Shown piece after piece: positions 37,114 to 46,539 of a stretch of DNA of 64,000 bases (its first letter is position 1; each line of letters begins with the position of its first letter). The stretch is from Schlesneria sp. DSM 10557. GTDB lineage: Bacteria; Planctomycetota; Planctomycetia; Planctomycetales; Planctomycetaceae. The stretch lies in contig NZ_CP124747.1 of the NCBI RefSeq assembly GCF_041860085.1, positions 1,922,001 through 1,986,000 of the forward strand, written 5' to 3'. The notes beneath the pieces are model-generated. The model was given only the letters and a program-made list of their open reading frames with translations, did no database searches and was not told where the DNA came from. The translations under genes were made by a program, and so were the position numbers.

Positions 37114-37742
37114 TAACGGAGAGTATTGAAGGTCCGATCCCCAGCATCACCAAGCCCCGGTACAATGTACTTGTGGTGGTTGAGGTCGGGATCAATCTGG
37201 CCCACAAAAATTTGCGTGCCTGGGAACTGATCGGTGACCGCTTTCACTCCGTCACGTGATGCAATGACTGACAGGAGTTTGATCGAGCCGACGCCCCATC
37301 TCTGAATTGCTGAGATGGCCATGCAGGCAGAGCCCCCCGTCGCCAGCATAGGGTCCAGCAGAAAGACGACGTCAGGGGGCTGCGTTTGAGGCAATTTGTT
37401 GTAGTACTCCACCGGCTTTGCCGTCGTTTCGTCTCGATACACACCCAGATGCCAGACTTCTGCATGAGGAACAAGATCGAGGATGGGATCCACCATCCCC
37501 AGGCCCGCACGCAGGATCGGGACGAGGGCCACTTTGGCCGTTACTTGCGTACCCATCATCGACGTCAACGGAGTCTGAATCGAAACGGGATAGGCGGTCA
37601 GGTCCGCAGTCGCCTCATAGGCGAGTAGCGAAGACAACTGACGCAGCAGACTGCGAAACTCGTGGGGCGTCGTTTCGCGAGCACGTAATCGCGTGAGGTG
37701 ATGCCTTACCAGGGGATGGTCAACTTCCGTTACTTGCGTCAT
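37104..37742 (-). CDS. upp: Uracil phosphoribosyltransferase
   Basis: 212 aa from the ATG at 37742 (MTQVTEVDHPLVRHHLTRLR), the normal length for the family; the frame is open to 37910, but that extension is unlike any UPRT. It converts uracil and PRPP to UMP in pyrimidine salvage. Visible motifs: the PRPP-binding DPMLATGGS, the LVPILRAGLGMVDP loop and the C-terminal uracil-binding IVPGLGDAGDR. The stop codon falls inside a 14-base tandem repeat at 37086-37113. No partner permease is adjacent. Confidence 0.95.
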   Translation of the reverse strand: MTQVTEVDHPLVRHHLTRLRARETTPHEFRSLLRQLSSLLAYEATADLTAYPVSIQTPLTSMMGTQVTAKVALVPILRAGLGMVDPILDLVPHAEVWHLGVYRDETTAKPVEYYNKLPQTQPPDVVFLLDPMLATGGSACMAISAIQRWGVGSIKLLSVIASRDGVKAVTDQFPGTQIFVGQIDPDLNHHKYIVPGLGDAGDRTFNTLRYLG

Positions 37743-38071
37743 GCGATAATCCTCGGGCGAACAGGAATGCGAGAAGCCTACGACGCAAGCCGCTTCGTGA
37801 ACAGTCACTCCGTAAAACGGTAAACGCCACCGGCGAAAGGCCAATCCATTCGCCACGACTGCCAGGCGATCGAAGTTGAACATCAATGCAAACGGGTGGG
37901 GAACAGTCACCCCTCAAGGGTTTATGTCCAGCCGTGAATTCACTGATTGCGATCGGTATTCTCCCGGTCCATTGACGTAAAAATGGGGCACAGACCCCAA
38001 GGTTTGTGCCCCATCTCATTGGTGAATCTCAAGCAGAAACGGATTCTCGACAAGGAACCAGCCAAATGCAA

Positions 38072-39460
38072 TCAGATTGCCAGACGACGTCGAGAGAACG
38101 GGGCTGTGGAAATCGGCCCGTTCGAAGTGGGAATCGTCTCGGCAGGAATTGGCTTCAAGTTGACTGATGATTCCGGGACAGTGCCGCAGTTGCCCGAGGC
38201 ACATCCGCCACTGCCGCAGTTACCTGTGGCACAGCCACCGGTGCTGCAGGAGTTGCACGTCACCGGGCAGACGGTTTCTGGAACCAGTTTGCAGACTTCG
38301 TAGTTCTCAACGCGTGGAACACACTTGGTCACCATGCGGGTACAGGTTTCCTGGACTTCCCGCGGAACACAGCGAGCAACTCGCTTCGTCACGGTGAAGG
38401 GCTCCTGGCGGCAGACGGTGTAAGGAACGCGGCAGGTCCGTGTTTCCATGACCGTGCGACAGGTCCGATGGGGAACCTTACGAACGCACTCTTCGGCAAC
38501 CATTCGGCAAACCTGATAAGGAACTTTTCGTACCTGGGTTTCGCAGACGATACGACAGACCTTAACAGGGATTTTCTCGACGACTTCTTCCGAAACCATA
38601 CGGCAGACCGTGTAAGGCACCCGTGTGACGATCGTCTCGGGAACCATGCGGCAAACCGTCACGGGACAGACCTGACGAACAACTTGTGGCTGGTACGTCG
38701 TGCAAGGAACCTGCCGTTCAACAATATTTGGGCACCAGACGCGCTTGCAGGTGTAGAAACCTGGCATGCGTGTCATGCACAATTGCGGACCGCAAGGGCC
38801 ACAGACGAGCTTCGGACAGCAGGGACCGGGATGATAGACCTGCTGCTGAACCCACTGACCACAATCCTGTCGTTCCGTGCGGTATGTCGTTACGGGACGC
38901 ATGACGGTGTAACACCGTTCCTGATTGATCACTTCCGTCTGCTGTCGCATGACTGTCTGACGACATTCACGCTCAAGCGTTTCGGTGACGGGTCGCTGAA
39001 CGCAGCGTCGGACTTCCCGCGTCGTGTCTTCAAACACTTGGCGCTGAGTTGTGTACGTCTGGTCGCGGTAGAGCGTTTCCGTGACGGGACGCATCACGGT
39101 GTAACGTTCTTCACGATCGGATGTCTCGTAAACCTGACGGGCGACCTGATACTGCTGTTCGCGATAGGCAACTTCGTTCACGATTCGGTGATGTGTTTCC
39201 TGCACATCATCGAAAACGGTTTCATACACTGTTCTGCTGACGGTGTACGTTTGCGGTTCCTGAATCGTCTCATAGACCGTGCGCTGACACATCTGCCGCT
39301 CGACGCGCTGAGTGGTGTAGCAGCAATTCTGCTGACATGCATTCACCGGACAGCACCGGTAACTCGCGGCTCCGCAGTACCACCCTGCCGAAACAGTTCC
39401 CGGTGACGCGCCGACCGCGATTACCAGCGCCCAAAAAGCACTGACCATCGCTCTTTTCAT
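38072..39460 (-). CDS. Cys-rich YTV-repeat protein (planctomycete cell-wall type)
   Basis: 462 aa from the ATG at 39460, which has GGGGGAG upstream and starts a signal peptide (MKRAMVSAFWALVIAVG). The whole mature protein is built of ~20-25 residue repeats centred on YTV(M/S/C)RxV: YTVSRTVYETV, YTVMRPVTETLYR, YTVMRPVTTYR, then a Cys-containing set (YTVCRMVSEEVVEK, VKVCRIVCETQVRK, YQVCRMVAEECVRK). A Cys/Gly/Pro block splits the two sets and a Gly/Cys-rich segment lies near the C-terminus. Such YTV proteins are major proteinaceous cell-wall components in planctomycetes; cysteines probably cross-link the wall. No anchor is evident beyond the signal peptide. Confidence 0.85.
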   Translation of the reverse strand: MKRAMVSAFWALVIAVGASPGTVSAGWYCGAASYRCCPVNACQQNCCYTTQRVERQMCQRTVYETIQEPQTYTVSRTVYETVFDDVQETHHRIVNEVAYREQQYQVARQVYETSDREERYTVMRPVTETLYRDQTYTTQRQVFEDTTREVRRCVQRPVTETLERECRQTVMRQQTEVINQERCYTVMRPVTTYRTERQDCGQWVQQQVYHPGPCCPKLVCGPCGPQLCMTRMPGFYTCKRVWCPNIVERQVPCTTYQPQVVRQVCPVTVCRMVPETIVTRVPYTVCRMVSEEVVEKIPVKVCRIVCETQVRKVPYQVCRMVAEECVRKVPHRTCRTVMETRTCRVPYTVCRQEPFTVTKRVARCVPREVQETCTRMVTKCVPRVENYEVCKLVPETVCPVTCNSCSTGGCATGNCGSGGCASGNCGTVPESSVNLKPIPAETIPTSNGPISTAPFSRRRLAI

Positions 39461-39787
39461 AATTGTCTCCCCCATGACTGGTTTAAGCTATCTCCCCCGC
39501 GGAGGTCACCGGCGGAAGAAATGGCAAATTGCTGAGATCCGACAATCATGATAGGCCGCAGATCAACCAGACGCTTTAATCAATTTCTGGAAATTCCAGA
39601 TTCGGTTTCAAACACCTGGCGAGATCGTATACAGACCGTAAATTCCGCAAAGTATCGAGCCCCTCCATGGCGTCACAGCCCTATTCAATCCCCCTATTTT
39701 GCTATCATTTGATGACTTTCAGCCTCGTCGATGATGCGAAAAGGCAACGTCCCGGATTGATCGTTCTGAAGCTTATTATGGACCAAT
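39461..39787. other. Intergenic region upstream of the YTV gene
   Basis: 327 bases between the YTV gene and the end of the aldolase gene, A/T richer than its flanks. It must hold the YTV promoter; I could not pick a single convincing site. No gene seen. Confidence 0.4.
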
Positions 39788-40432
39788 TTATTGGCGCGCC
39801 TGTTGCACCAGTTGCACGTACTCGCTCGCCAACTGCTTGATCCGGGCGAAGTCGCCACGTTCGAGTGCATCCTTCTCGACAAGCTGACTGCCCAGGCCGA
39901 CTGCACATGCGCCCGCCTTGACGAAATCACGCAGGGTTTCGCGATTAACGCCCCCCGTCGGCATCAGGCGAACCTGAGGCAATGGTCCCTTCAGCGCTTT
40001 CAGATAAGGAGCTCCACCGATATCAGCAGGGAACAGCTTGACGATGTCGGCCCCCGCTTCCCATGCCGTCATGATTTCGGTGGGAGTGTAGGCCCCCGGC
40101 ATGACGAGTTTGTCGTAACGCATCCCCAGCTTGATGATCTCAACATTCACGCAGGGCGAAACCAGAAACTCAGCCCCCGCCAGAATCGCGACTCTTGCTG
40201 TTTCAGGATCGAGAACTGTTCCGGCACCGAGCAGGATCTTGCTGCCCAGCTCTTTACGAACCGCCGAAATCACGTCGACCACCCCTGGCGTGGTGAACGT
40301 TACCTCAATCACGTCGATGCCCCCTTCGTAAAGGGCCTTGGCAACACTGACAAGTTGCTCGCCGGATTGGGCGCGAATAATCGCCACGATGCCACTCTTC
40401 AAGACACGCTGCAAATCTTCATGACGACTCAT
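39788..40432 (-). CDS. eda: 2-dehydro-3-deoxyphosphogluconate aldolase (KDPG/KHG aldolase)
   Basis: 214 aa from the ATG at 40432, with AAAGG upstream; the frame runs open to 40558, but the extension is unlike the family. It cleaves KDPG to pyruvate and glyceraldehyde-3-phosphate. Schiff-base Lys132 lies in DIVKLFPAD, Glu43 in VIEVTFTTPG, and the phosphate-binding GGVNRETL plus GAGTVLDPETA are present. Together with the glucose dehydrogenase it points to an Entner-Doudoroff-type route. It is separated from the YTV gene by 327 bases, so likely its own transcript with the gene at 40588. Confidence 0.92.
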   Translation of the reverse strand: MSRHEDLQRVLKSGIVAIIRAQSGEQLVSVAKALYEGGIDVIEVTFTTPGVVDVISAVRKELGSKILLGAGTVLDPETARVAILAGAEFLVSPCVNVEIIKLGMRYDKLVMPGAYTPTEIMTAWEAGADIVKLFPADIGGAPYLKALKGPLPQVRLMPTGGVNRETLRDFVKAGACAVGLGSQLVEKDALERGDFARIKQLASEYVQLVQQARQ

Positions 40433-40587
40433 TCGTCGAAACCTTTCGATGACACTGAGAAGAACGGGAAACTTTGAAAATCGTCTCGAACGTGTGAACG
40501 GAGCCCATGGTCCGCGCGGCAGGCCCCCGCCGATGCCCTTTGAAGTACTGCCATGCAAGGCTTAGCAAGAGAAATTGACGGACTGAT

Positions 40588-41079
40588 TCAAGCGCGCGCA
40601 GAGAACTTTTCCGCGAACTCGAGAATCCATTGATCGACGACTTCGCGGAACCCTTCCACGTCGACCTGAGTGAGTTGCTGAAAGTGCGAGCGGCTCAGAA
40701 CTTCCTTATTCCGGATTGCCCCACGTGCCACCAGTTCAAGAATGCGAGTCGGCGAATAGGGGCGGACCAGCATTTCGATATGACTGTAGAAGTGGACGAG
40801 ACCTTTGGTACCGGCAGGTCCTGGCGCCAGATCATCACGACGGATGCGAGCCCCCCAGCCGTCGGCGGACATCAAAGGCTCGTAGTCAAAGCCGGGGAAA
40901 TAGTCTGCCAGCTTACGCAGCCCCGCTTCGACATGTTCCGAAAGTTCCAGACGCGACTTTGAGTGGATATTGCGGCATTCCTCTTCCGTCATTGCCCGCA
41001 GGGCCTGCTCGCGGCTTTCGGCTTCTCGCTGGCGCTGCCCGCGTTCAATTGCACGTTCAAGTCGTTGATCAAAGTTCAT
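40588..41079 (-). CDS. Conserved-looking hypothetical protein
   Basis: 163 aa. No family recognised. The N-terminal ~55 residues are highly charged and helical (ERAIERGQRQREAESREQAL), probably coiled coil. The C-terminal ~110 residues are mixed alpha/beta with GFDYEPL, GWGARIRRDDL and VHFYSHIEMLVRPYSPTRILEL. It is soluble, without a signal peptide. Codon usage matches the core genes and the ATG at 41079 starts the frame. It precedes eda on the same strand by 155 bases. Confidence 0.6.
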   Translation of the reverse strand: MNFDQRLERAIERGQRQREAESREQALRAMTEEECRNIHSKSRLELSEHVEAGLRKLADYFPGFDYEPLMSADGWGARIRRDDLAPGPAGTKGLVHFYSHIEMLVRPYSPTRILELVARGAIRNKEVLSRSHFQQLTQVDVEGFREVVDQWILEFAEKFSARA

Positions 41080-41724
41080 GAATAATTCTCACGGCCGTTG
41101 AATACGTCACGTCGGGCCTGTCTTCGATCTGCCATCCCGGCACCCGTGCAATGATATCCTTATCAGTCAAAGACTGTCTGTCAGAACGAGAAAACCGTCA
41201 TCGGCGACTCCTGCCACACTGATGCCACACTGACACACATCATCGCATCAGCAGAAAAAGCGATTCAAAACGGTTAACTGACAAACTTTGCCGACGATGA
41301 CGAATCAATCGATTCAAAATTCCAGTTCACCGGGCGTCTGCACGATTCTATTCCACCGGACCGCAACTTTGAACCATGTCCCAGCGGGAAATCCCGTTCA
41401 GGACGCGAGACTGGACCTGTAGACCTTTCAAATCTACAACTGTTGATGGGGAGACGTGCGGCTTTTGTGTAATCGCTACAACAGCGAACGGCAGCTTATG
41501 CCAGGAATGGGGATGGAAACCCGGAATCAGTGGTGTTAAGACAATAGGCACAGATGTTGCTTCATCAAAGCTCGGCTGAAAGCAGAATGGCTTCGCAGTC
41601 GAAGAACGATGAGGACGGTACTTGATGGCTCCCGGTAGTTGATGGCTTCAGAGTGCACTTGAAGACAAGTGGCCGAAGAAGAAGTTGGACCTGTACTAGC
41701 AGGGCCAATGGCGTGAGGATGGCC
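41080..41724. other. Intergenic region, no gene seen
   Basis: About 645 bases between a divergent pair. Short open frames (for example 41376-41579) have no recognisable character or ribosome site. No tRNA or structured RNA was recognised. Confidence 0.4.
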
Positions 41725-42138
41725 ATGATCGATTGGAACCGATGGCAGAATTATCAGCAGGCGATGAGCCCTCTCAGTTGGGCGATCGTCGGGCTGGTAG
41801 TGTTGGGATCGATCTGGCTGATTGTTTGGATCAGGTCATACTTTCGCGATGATGCCGACAATGCGGATGAGACACTGGAAATGCTCACACAGTTCCGCGA
41901 ATTGCATCAGGAGGGTGGCCTCTCAGACGATGAGTTCCGATTAATCAGGAGCCGTCTTGCACTGACTGCGAAACAGGCATTACAGGCAAGACACGAACCA
42001 AGCGCAGTTCCCGCCGAAACTGGATTACCAGGATTTTTGGAGACGAAGCTCGACATCCCTCTGGACGCGCCGGAATCGACTGCAATCGTAAAGCCAGAGG
42101 ATGCTCCCTCAGAAATGATGGATAAGGAAGCCCAATAG
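41725..42138 (+). CDS. Small single-span membrane protein with SHOCT-like segment
   Basis: 137 aa from the ATG at 41725, chosen for GAGG six bases upstream; an in-frame ATG at 41719 and an open frame back to 41653 exist. Residues ~16-35 form one transmembrane helix (WAIVGLVVLGSIWLIVWI). The segment TLEMLTQFRELHQEGGLSDDEFRLIRSRL is an SHOCT-like short helical hairpin, frequent at the ends of membrane and regulatory proteins. The C-terminal third is Pro/Ala/Glu-rich and disordered. It lies 103 bases before clpX on the same strand. Confidence 0.65.
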   Translation: MIDWNRWQNYQQAMSPLSWAIVGLVVLGSIWLIVWIRSYFRDDADNADETLEMLTQFRELHQEGGLSDDEFRLIRSRLALTAKQALQARHEPSAVPAETGLPGFLETKLDIPLDAPESTAIVKPEDAPSEMMDKEAQ

Positions 42139-42241
42139 CATGCAAATCCCAATTGCAAAGCCAGGCCAGGGACGCGCCGCCAGCTTTCACCACTGTGTCA
42201 CTCACTGAAGAAGTTCAATCGGCAGCGTTGAAGGATAGCTG

Positions 42242-43537
42242 ATGGCCTCAGGACGCGATTTTATGTCGACCGGCAAGCGCGGTGCGACCGGTAAAAAAAA
42301 TGCAAACTGTTCGTTCTGTCGAAAGAGCTACCGCGAAGTCGGTCCGCTCGTCGAGGGACCGGACGAAGTTTACATCTGCGGTGAATGTATTGAACTGTGC
42401 CAGAACATTCTGGACCAGGAAAAACGTCGCCGTGGCGGATCGACCAAACTGTTCAACCGCGTTCCCACCCCTCGGGAAATAACGGAACACTTGAATCAGT
42501 ATGTCATCGGTCAGGACCGCACCAAGAAACTGCTTTCCGTAGCGGTCCACAACCACTACAAGCGGCTGATGGCCACGGCTGATGTGGACAACGATATCGA
42601 AATCGAAAAGTCGAACATTCTGCTGATCGGCCCCACCGGTTCGGGTAAGACGCTGATGGCAAGAACGCTTGCCCGTCTGCTCCAGGTCCCCTTCGCCATC
42701 GGCGATGCGACGACCCTGACCGAAGCAGGCTACGTCGGGGAAGACGTCGAAAACCTGTTGCTGAAGCTTCTGCACGCGGCTGACTTCGATATCGAATCAG
42801 CACAGCGAGGGATCGTCTTCATCGACGAAATCGACAAGATCGGCAAGACGTCCCAAAACGTCTCGATCACTCGCGATGTCTCTGGTGAAGGGGTTCAGCA
42901 GGCCCTGCTCAAGATGCTCGAAGGGACCGTCGCGAACGTGCCACCACAAGGGGGCCGTAAGCACCCAGAGCAGCAGTACATCCAGATCGATACCACGAAC
43001 ATCCTCTTCATCTGCGGGGGGACATTCGTCGGCCTCGAAGACATCATCGCGAAACGGATGGGGAAACGAACCATCGGTTTTGGTGCCTCGGGAACCGCGA
43101 TCCACGAAGATGCACGGACTCGCTCCGGAAAGCTGCTCAGTCAGGCCTGTACCGATGACATTATCGAATACGGCATGATTCCTGAGCTTGTCGGGCGACT
43201 CCCCGTCGTCAGCGCTCTTCTGCCACTCGAAGAAGAAGACCTCGTTAAGATCCTGGTCGAACCCAAGAATTCGCTGGTCAAGCAATACCAGAAGTTCTTC
43301 CAGATGGAGAACGCCGAGCTCGAGTTCACCTCAGACGCACTCCGCGAAATTGCCCGCATCGCGAAGGAAAAGGATACGGGAGCACGCGGACTTCGATCGG
43401 TCGTGGAAGACTCGATGTTCGAAGTCATGTACGACCTTCCTGATCAGGCGGCTGGCAAGAAGTACGTGCTGACACCCGAAGTCATTCGTGGTGAAACCCG
43501 ACTTCGTCCGCTCGATGATTCCGCCACCGCGGCGTGA
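42242..43537 (+). CDS. clpX: ATP-dependent Clp protease ATP-binding subunit ClpX
   Basis: 431 aa AAA+ unfoldase that delivers substrates to ClpP. An N-terminal zinc-binding domain has Cys23, Cys26, Cys46 and Cys49. Walker A is GPTGSGKT (130-137), Walker B is [10 protein letters not shown], and the substrate-gripping pore loop GYVGEDVE and the sensor-2 GARGLR motif are present. The ATG at 42242 has AAGGA eight bases upstream. No clpP or tig gene is adjacent, although such genes are neighbours in many bacteria. A strong intrinsic terminator follows at 43561. Confidence 0.97.
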   Translation: MASGRDFMSTGKRGATGKKNANCSFCRKSYREVGPLVEGPDEVYICGECIELCQNILDQEKRRRGGSTKLFNRVPTPREITEHLNQYVIGQDRTKKLLSVAVHNHYKRLMATADVDNDIEIEKSNILLIGPTGSGKTLMARTLARLLQVPFAIGDATTLTEAGYVGEDVENLLLKLLHAADFDIESAQRGIVFIDEIDKIGKTSQNVSITRDVSGEGVQQALLKMLEGTVANVPPQGGRKHPEQQYIQIDTTNILFICGGTFVGLEDIIAKRMGKRTIGFGASGTAIHEDARTRSGKLLSQACTDDIIEYGMIPELVGRLPVVSALLPLEEEDLVKILVEPKNSLVKQYQKFFQMENAELEFTSDALREIARIAKEKDTGARGLRSVVEDSMFEVMYDLPDQAAGKKYVLTPEVIRGETRLRPLDDSATAA

Positions 43538-43560
43538 TCAGCCGATCACTCGGAAAGCAC

Positions 43561-43597
43561 AAGCAGCCCTGACTCTCAGTCAGGGCTGCTTTTTTTA
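43561..43597 (+). terminator. Intrinsic terminator of clpX
   Basis: A perfect 14-bp stem (AAGCAGCCCTGACT / AGTCAGGGCTGCTT) with a CTC loop is followed by a T-run (to 43597), starting 24 bases after the clpX stop. Confidence 0.93.
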
Positions 43598-43630
43598 TGA
43601 ACGACTTCGACTTCCGGTCAGCCTTCTACG

Positions 43631-43664
43631 TCGTCCCTGTTCTTGAGTCGTCCCTGTTCTTGAA
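43631..43664. repeat. 17-base tandem duplication
   Basis: TCGTCCCTGTTCTTGAG is followed directly by TCGTCCCTGTTCTTGAA between the clpX terminator and the end of the SH3/PQ-repeat gene. It looks like a slippage duplication; no role is suggested. Confidence 0.8.
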
Positions 43665-43681
43665 GGGACGCATGCCGAATA

Positions 43682-45085
43682 TCAGCGAGTTCCCTTCAAC
43701 TGAACTGGCTGCAAACTGCGAACAGTAATCGTGTCGGCGTTCCAGTCGTCACGGTGGGCTCGCGGACCAATAATTCCCATCGCACGTCCCACATGCCTGT
43801 TCAAGTCGACTCCAGGGGCTGGCTGAAGGTAGGCGAGAAAGCGTCCATCCGGAGCGATCAGAACATACTGCGGCCCGCCCGGAAAGGTTTTGGCCATCTT
43901 CTGAACGATCCCCGCGCCATCGAAGGCAGGAGCACCATTCCCTTGCGGTGGCGCCGGACGCTGAGGTTGCGGCTGTGCCTGCGGTTGCGGTTGCGGTTGT
44001 AATTGCGGCTGCGGCTGCGGCTGAGCCTGGGGTTGTTGCGGAATTGGCTGAATCGGGGGAACGTTCTGCGGTGGAGCGGTATTAGGAATCTGGCGCGGGA
44101 CAGTGGGGGACTGCAGAGCAAGCAGTTCCGCGTCTCGCTGTCGGGTCTCCTCGGACAGCCGTGTGAACTCAAGATAGTTCTTGTGGATTTCACGATAACG
44201 TTTGACGGCATCCAGACGAGATCCGATCGTCGCCGTCATGGAGGGCATTCCCGTCTCACCATCGAGGCGTCGATACTGCTCGTCGAGAGAATCAAGATTC
44301 CATTGAGTCGGTTCCTGACGGATCATGTCCCGAAACTGATTATCGATTTCGTCGAGCTGTTTCCGGGCTACAGCAAGTTGCTCTGCATCGGGTCCGGTCT
44401 TTCGAACGCCACTGTTTTCCGCGCCGTCCGTATCCGTCGAACCCGCTGAGTCTCGTTCTTCACGACGGATCGGGCCGGTCGAAATGGGCCGGGCGAACGC
44501 ATCTTCGTCGAGATTCGCGACGGGCCCCGAGGGCTTCTTGCGCGGCGATTGGGGCGCAGGGAAGGGCTCTGTCCGAATTGCATCCGCAGGCACAATCGAT
44601 TTACGCGCGATCCACCGCCATTCGCGTTTCACCGGGCTGATCTTGTACATCAGCCGCATGGTGTCATCGAAGCGAAATTCTTTCTCACCCAGAATTTCGA
44701 CGGCATCGCCCTTGGAGAGATGAGCCTGGACGGTCATGAATTCGTCAGGCTTCACGTTGCTGCCGATGTGAACGACAACATCGTTGGCCTTCAGCACGCC
44801 ACTTTGCGGCCCACTTTTTTGCACGTACTCGGCTCGGATCCAACTGAAACTTCCCGGAGGGGGTGCAATCATGCACCAACCGCCCGGATCATGGCGGTGT
44901 ACCATGACCCGATCACCCTTCCGCAATTTGTCGGTTGGATAGAACTTCGGGCCGGGTCCGCTCCAGACACTCTCGCCGTCCTCTGCATCCACGATCGCTT
45001 CATAAGGAAACTTACGCTCTTCAGATTGCAGCGGCGTACTGCCCGCAAACAGAGTAGCGCAAGCAATCAGCAACAGAAAACGCAT
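43682..45085 (-). CDS. Exported SH3-domain protein with Pro-Gln repeat
   Basis: 467 aa from the ATG at 45085, with GGAGG upstream, starting a signal peptide (MRFLLLIACATLFAGSTPL); the open frame back to 45787 is antisense to the SDR gene and is rejected. Residues ~25-90 form a bacterial SH3 domain (VDAEDGESVWSGPGPKFYPT, GDRVMVHRHDPGGWCMI), and a second SH3-like repeat may follow (~95-160). A charged helical middle (~230-320) leads to a Pro/Gln tract (PQAQPQPQPQ type, ~335-385) and a C-terminal ~80-residue globular domain (GPQYVLIAPDGRFLAYLQP). SH3 domains suggest cell-wall binding. It diverges from the SDR gene at 45434. Confidence 0.7.
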   Translation of the reverse strand: MRFLLLIACATLFAGSTPLQSEERKFPYEAIVDAEDGESVWSGPGPKFYPTDKLRKGDRVMVHRHDPGGWCMIAPPPGSFSWIRAEYVQKSGPQSGVLKANDVVVHIGSNVKPDEFMTVQAHLSKGDAVEILGEKEFRFDDTMRLMYKISPVKREWRWIARKSIVPADAIRTEPFPAPQSPRKKPSGPVANLDEDAFARPISTGPIRREERDSAGSTDTDGAENSGVRKTGPDAEQLAVARKQLDEIDNQFRDMIRQEPTQWNLDSLDEQYRRLDGETGMPSMTATIGSRLDAVKRYREIHKNYLEFTRLSEETRQRDAELLALQSPTVPRQIPNTAPPQNVPPIQPIPQQPQAQPQPQPQLQPQPQPQAQPQPQRPAPPQGNGAPAFDGAGIVQKMAKTFPGGPQYVLIAPDGRFLAYLQPAPGVDLNRHVGRAMGIIGPRAHRDDWNADTITVRSLQPVQLKGTR

Positions 45086-45433
45086 CGGCGAGGCCTCCGT
45101 GCCGAATCGATCGAAACTTTGAATCCAGATCAACAAGCTGGGTCGAGCGCGAATTACATGTCCAATAGAATACGACACTCGGAATTGAGTGCGGGTTGTA
45201 CAGAACCGGCAATTCCTGCTCAAGATCGGTTTTCCTCCCCCTCGCGACGGGTCAGATTCTCTGAATCCCCGAAATTGACTGACATGCCGGATTCGCTTAT
45301 CCACCCAGCGCGCCTTCCGCTTGAAAACAGACGTCTCACCCCCCATTCTGTTCCTGACCACGGGAAGGGAATCGGCAAACAGAGTCGGAACCCGGCCGGT
45401 GAATCTAATACCAAGCACCAGAGGAATGTCGTC

Positions 45434-46222
45434 GTGGATCTGCAACTGAAGGATAAAGTCATTCTCGTAACCGGTGGGGCCAAGGGAATCGGCCTGGGTG
45501 TCGCTGAAGTCCTCGCCGCGGAAGGAGCGATCCCGGTCATCGTCGGACGCAACGAAACCGACAACGCCAAAGCGGTGCAATCCATCGAAGCGGCTGGCCA
45601 TCAGGCTTGGTCCGTCGTTGCGGAACTGAACCGGACTGACGACTGCCGTCGCGCGGTGACTTCGACGGTGGAGCGTTTCGGCCGAGTTGAAGGTCTGGTC
45701 AACAATGCCGGAATCAACGATGGGGTGAGTCTGGAGAATGGAGACACCGAGCGGTTCCTTGAATCGCTCCGGAAAAACCTGGTCCATTACTATGAAATGG
45801 CCAGGTTCGCGCTCCCCGAACTGAAGAAGGCCGCGGGTGCGATCGTGAACGTCGGCTCGAAAGTCGCTGAGACAGGGCAGGGGGGAACGTCCGCTTATGC
45901 CGCAGCCAACGGTGGCCGCAATGCCCTGACCCGGGAATGGGCCATCGAACTTGGAAAGTATGGTATCCGCGTCAATGCGGTCATTGTCGCCGAGTGCTGG
46001 ACGCCCATGTACGCCACCTGGCTCGCCACTGTCGAGGATCCGGAAGGTACTCGAAAGCGAATCGAATCGCGCATCCCGTTCGGGCAGCGAATGACCACCG
46101 CAACCGAAATCGCGAACATGGTTGCCTTCCTGCTGTCCCCCTGTTCAAGCCACACTACGGGCCAACTGATCCATGTTGATGGTGGATACGTCCATCTCGA
46201 CCGCGCCTGCCACGCAGAATAA
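45434..46222 (+). CDS. SDR-family oxidoreductase with Asn in place of catalytic Lys
   Basis: 262 aa from the GTG at 45434, which has AGAGGAA upstream. It is a classical short-chain dehydrogenase: TGGAKGIG (13-20), NNAG (90-93), Asn115, Ser142 in NVGSK and Tyr155. The YxxxK motif reads YAAAN, so the catalytic Lys is Asn159 (codon AAC). The C-terminal AECWTPMY and IPFGQRMTTATEIA segments resemble L-fucose dehydrogenase and related sugar SDRs. If inactive it may bind NAD(P) only, otherwise the mechanism is altered. The longer frame upstream (from 44549) is antisense to the SH3 gene. Confidence 0.8.
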   Translation: MDLQLKDKVILVTGGAKGIGLGVAEVLAAEGAIPVIVGRNETDNAKAVQSIEAAGHQAWSVVAELNRTDDCRRAVTSTVERFGRVEGLVNNAGINDGVSLENGDTERFLESLRKNLVHYYEMARFALPELKKAAGAIVNVGSKVAETGQGGTSAYAAANGGRNALTREWAIELGKYGIRVNAVIVAECWTPMYATWLATVEDPEGTRKRIESRIPFGQRMTTATEIANMVAFLLSPCSSHTTGQLIHVDGGYVHLDRACHAE

Positions 46223-46539
46223 AAGCCGCATTCATCGGCGGAAAGACCCACCGACCATTTGACTCGGGCCAGGAAGGACTCGTGCGGGGAGCACGGCACA
46301 GTCCTTCCCGCCGAATCCCGGAAAGGGCAGCGCCCGCTCGCTGTCAAAGTCCGCGTTGAGAACGGTAAGGGATGGCCGCACGCTCGTACTCAGGGGCCCA
46401 CGGAACGTGCTGCTTACTTCCTTTTCAACTGCACGGAAACGTTGAAAGATCCGCCCCGCAGAATTCAACCGCTTGGAAACCGACTTTGATCCACCTAAAA
46501 TTGGGTGCTCGCATTCAATTTGACGTAAGGGAATCTGAA

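Noticed and set aside
38468-39406. Plus-strand frame of 312 codons opposite the YTV gene
   Set aside because: Produced by the regular codon pattern of the YTV repeats; the minus-strand product has a signal peptide, ribosome site and known family.
43965-44045. Periodic GGTTGCGGCTGC-type repeat, possible CRISPR or minisatellite
   Set aside because: It encodes the Pro-Gln tract of the SH3 protein in frame; no spacers of even length are present.
44549-45433. Long upstream extension of the SDR frame
   Set aside because: It is antisense to the SH3/PQ gene and ahead of a good GTG with a ribosome site; the SDR fold begins exactly at that GTG.
45086-45787. Upstream extension of the SH3/PQ-repeat frame
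   Set aside because: Antisense to the SDR gene; the signal peptide and GGAGG site place the start at 45085.
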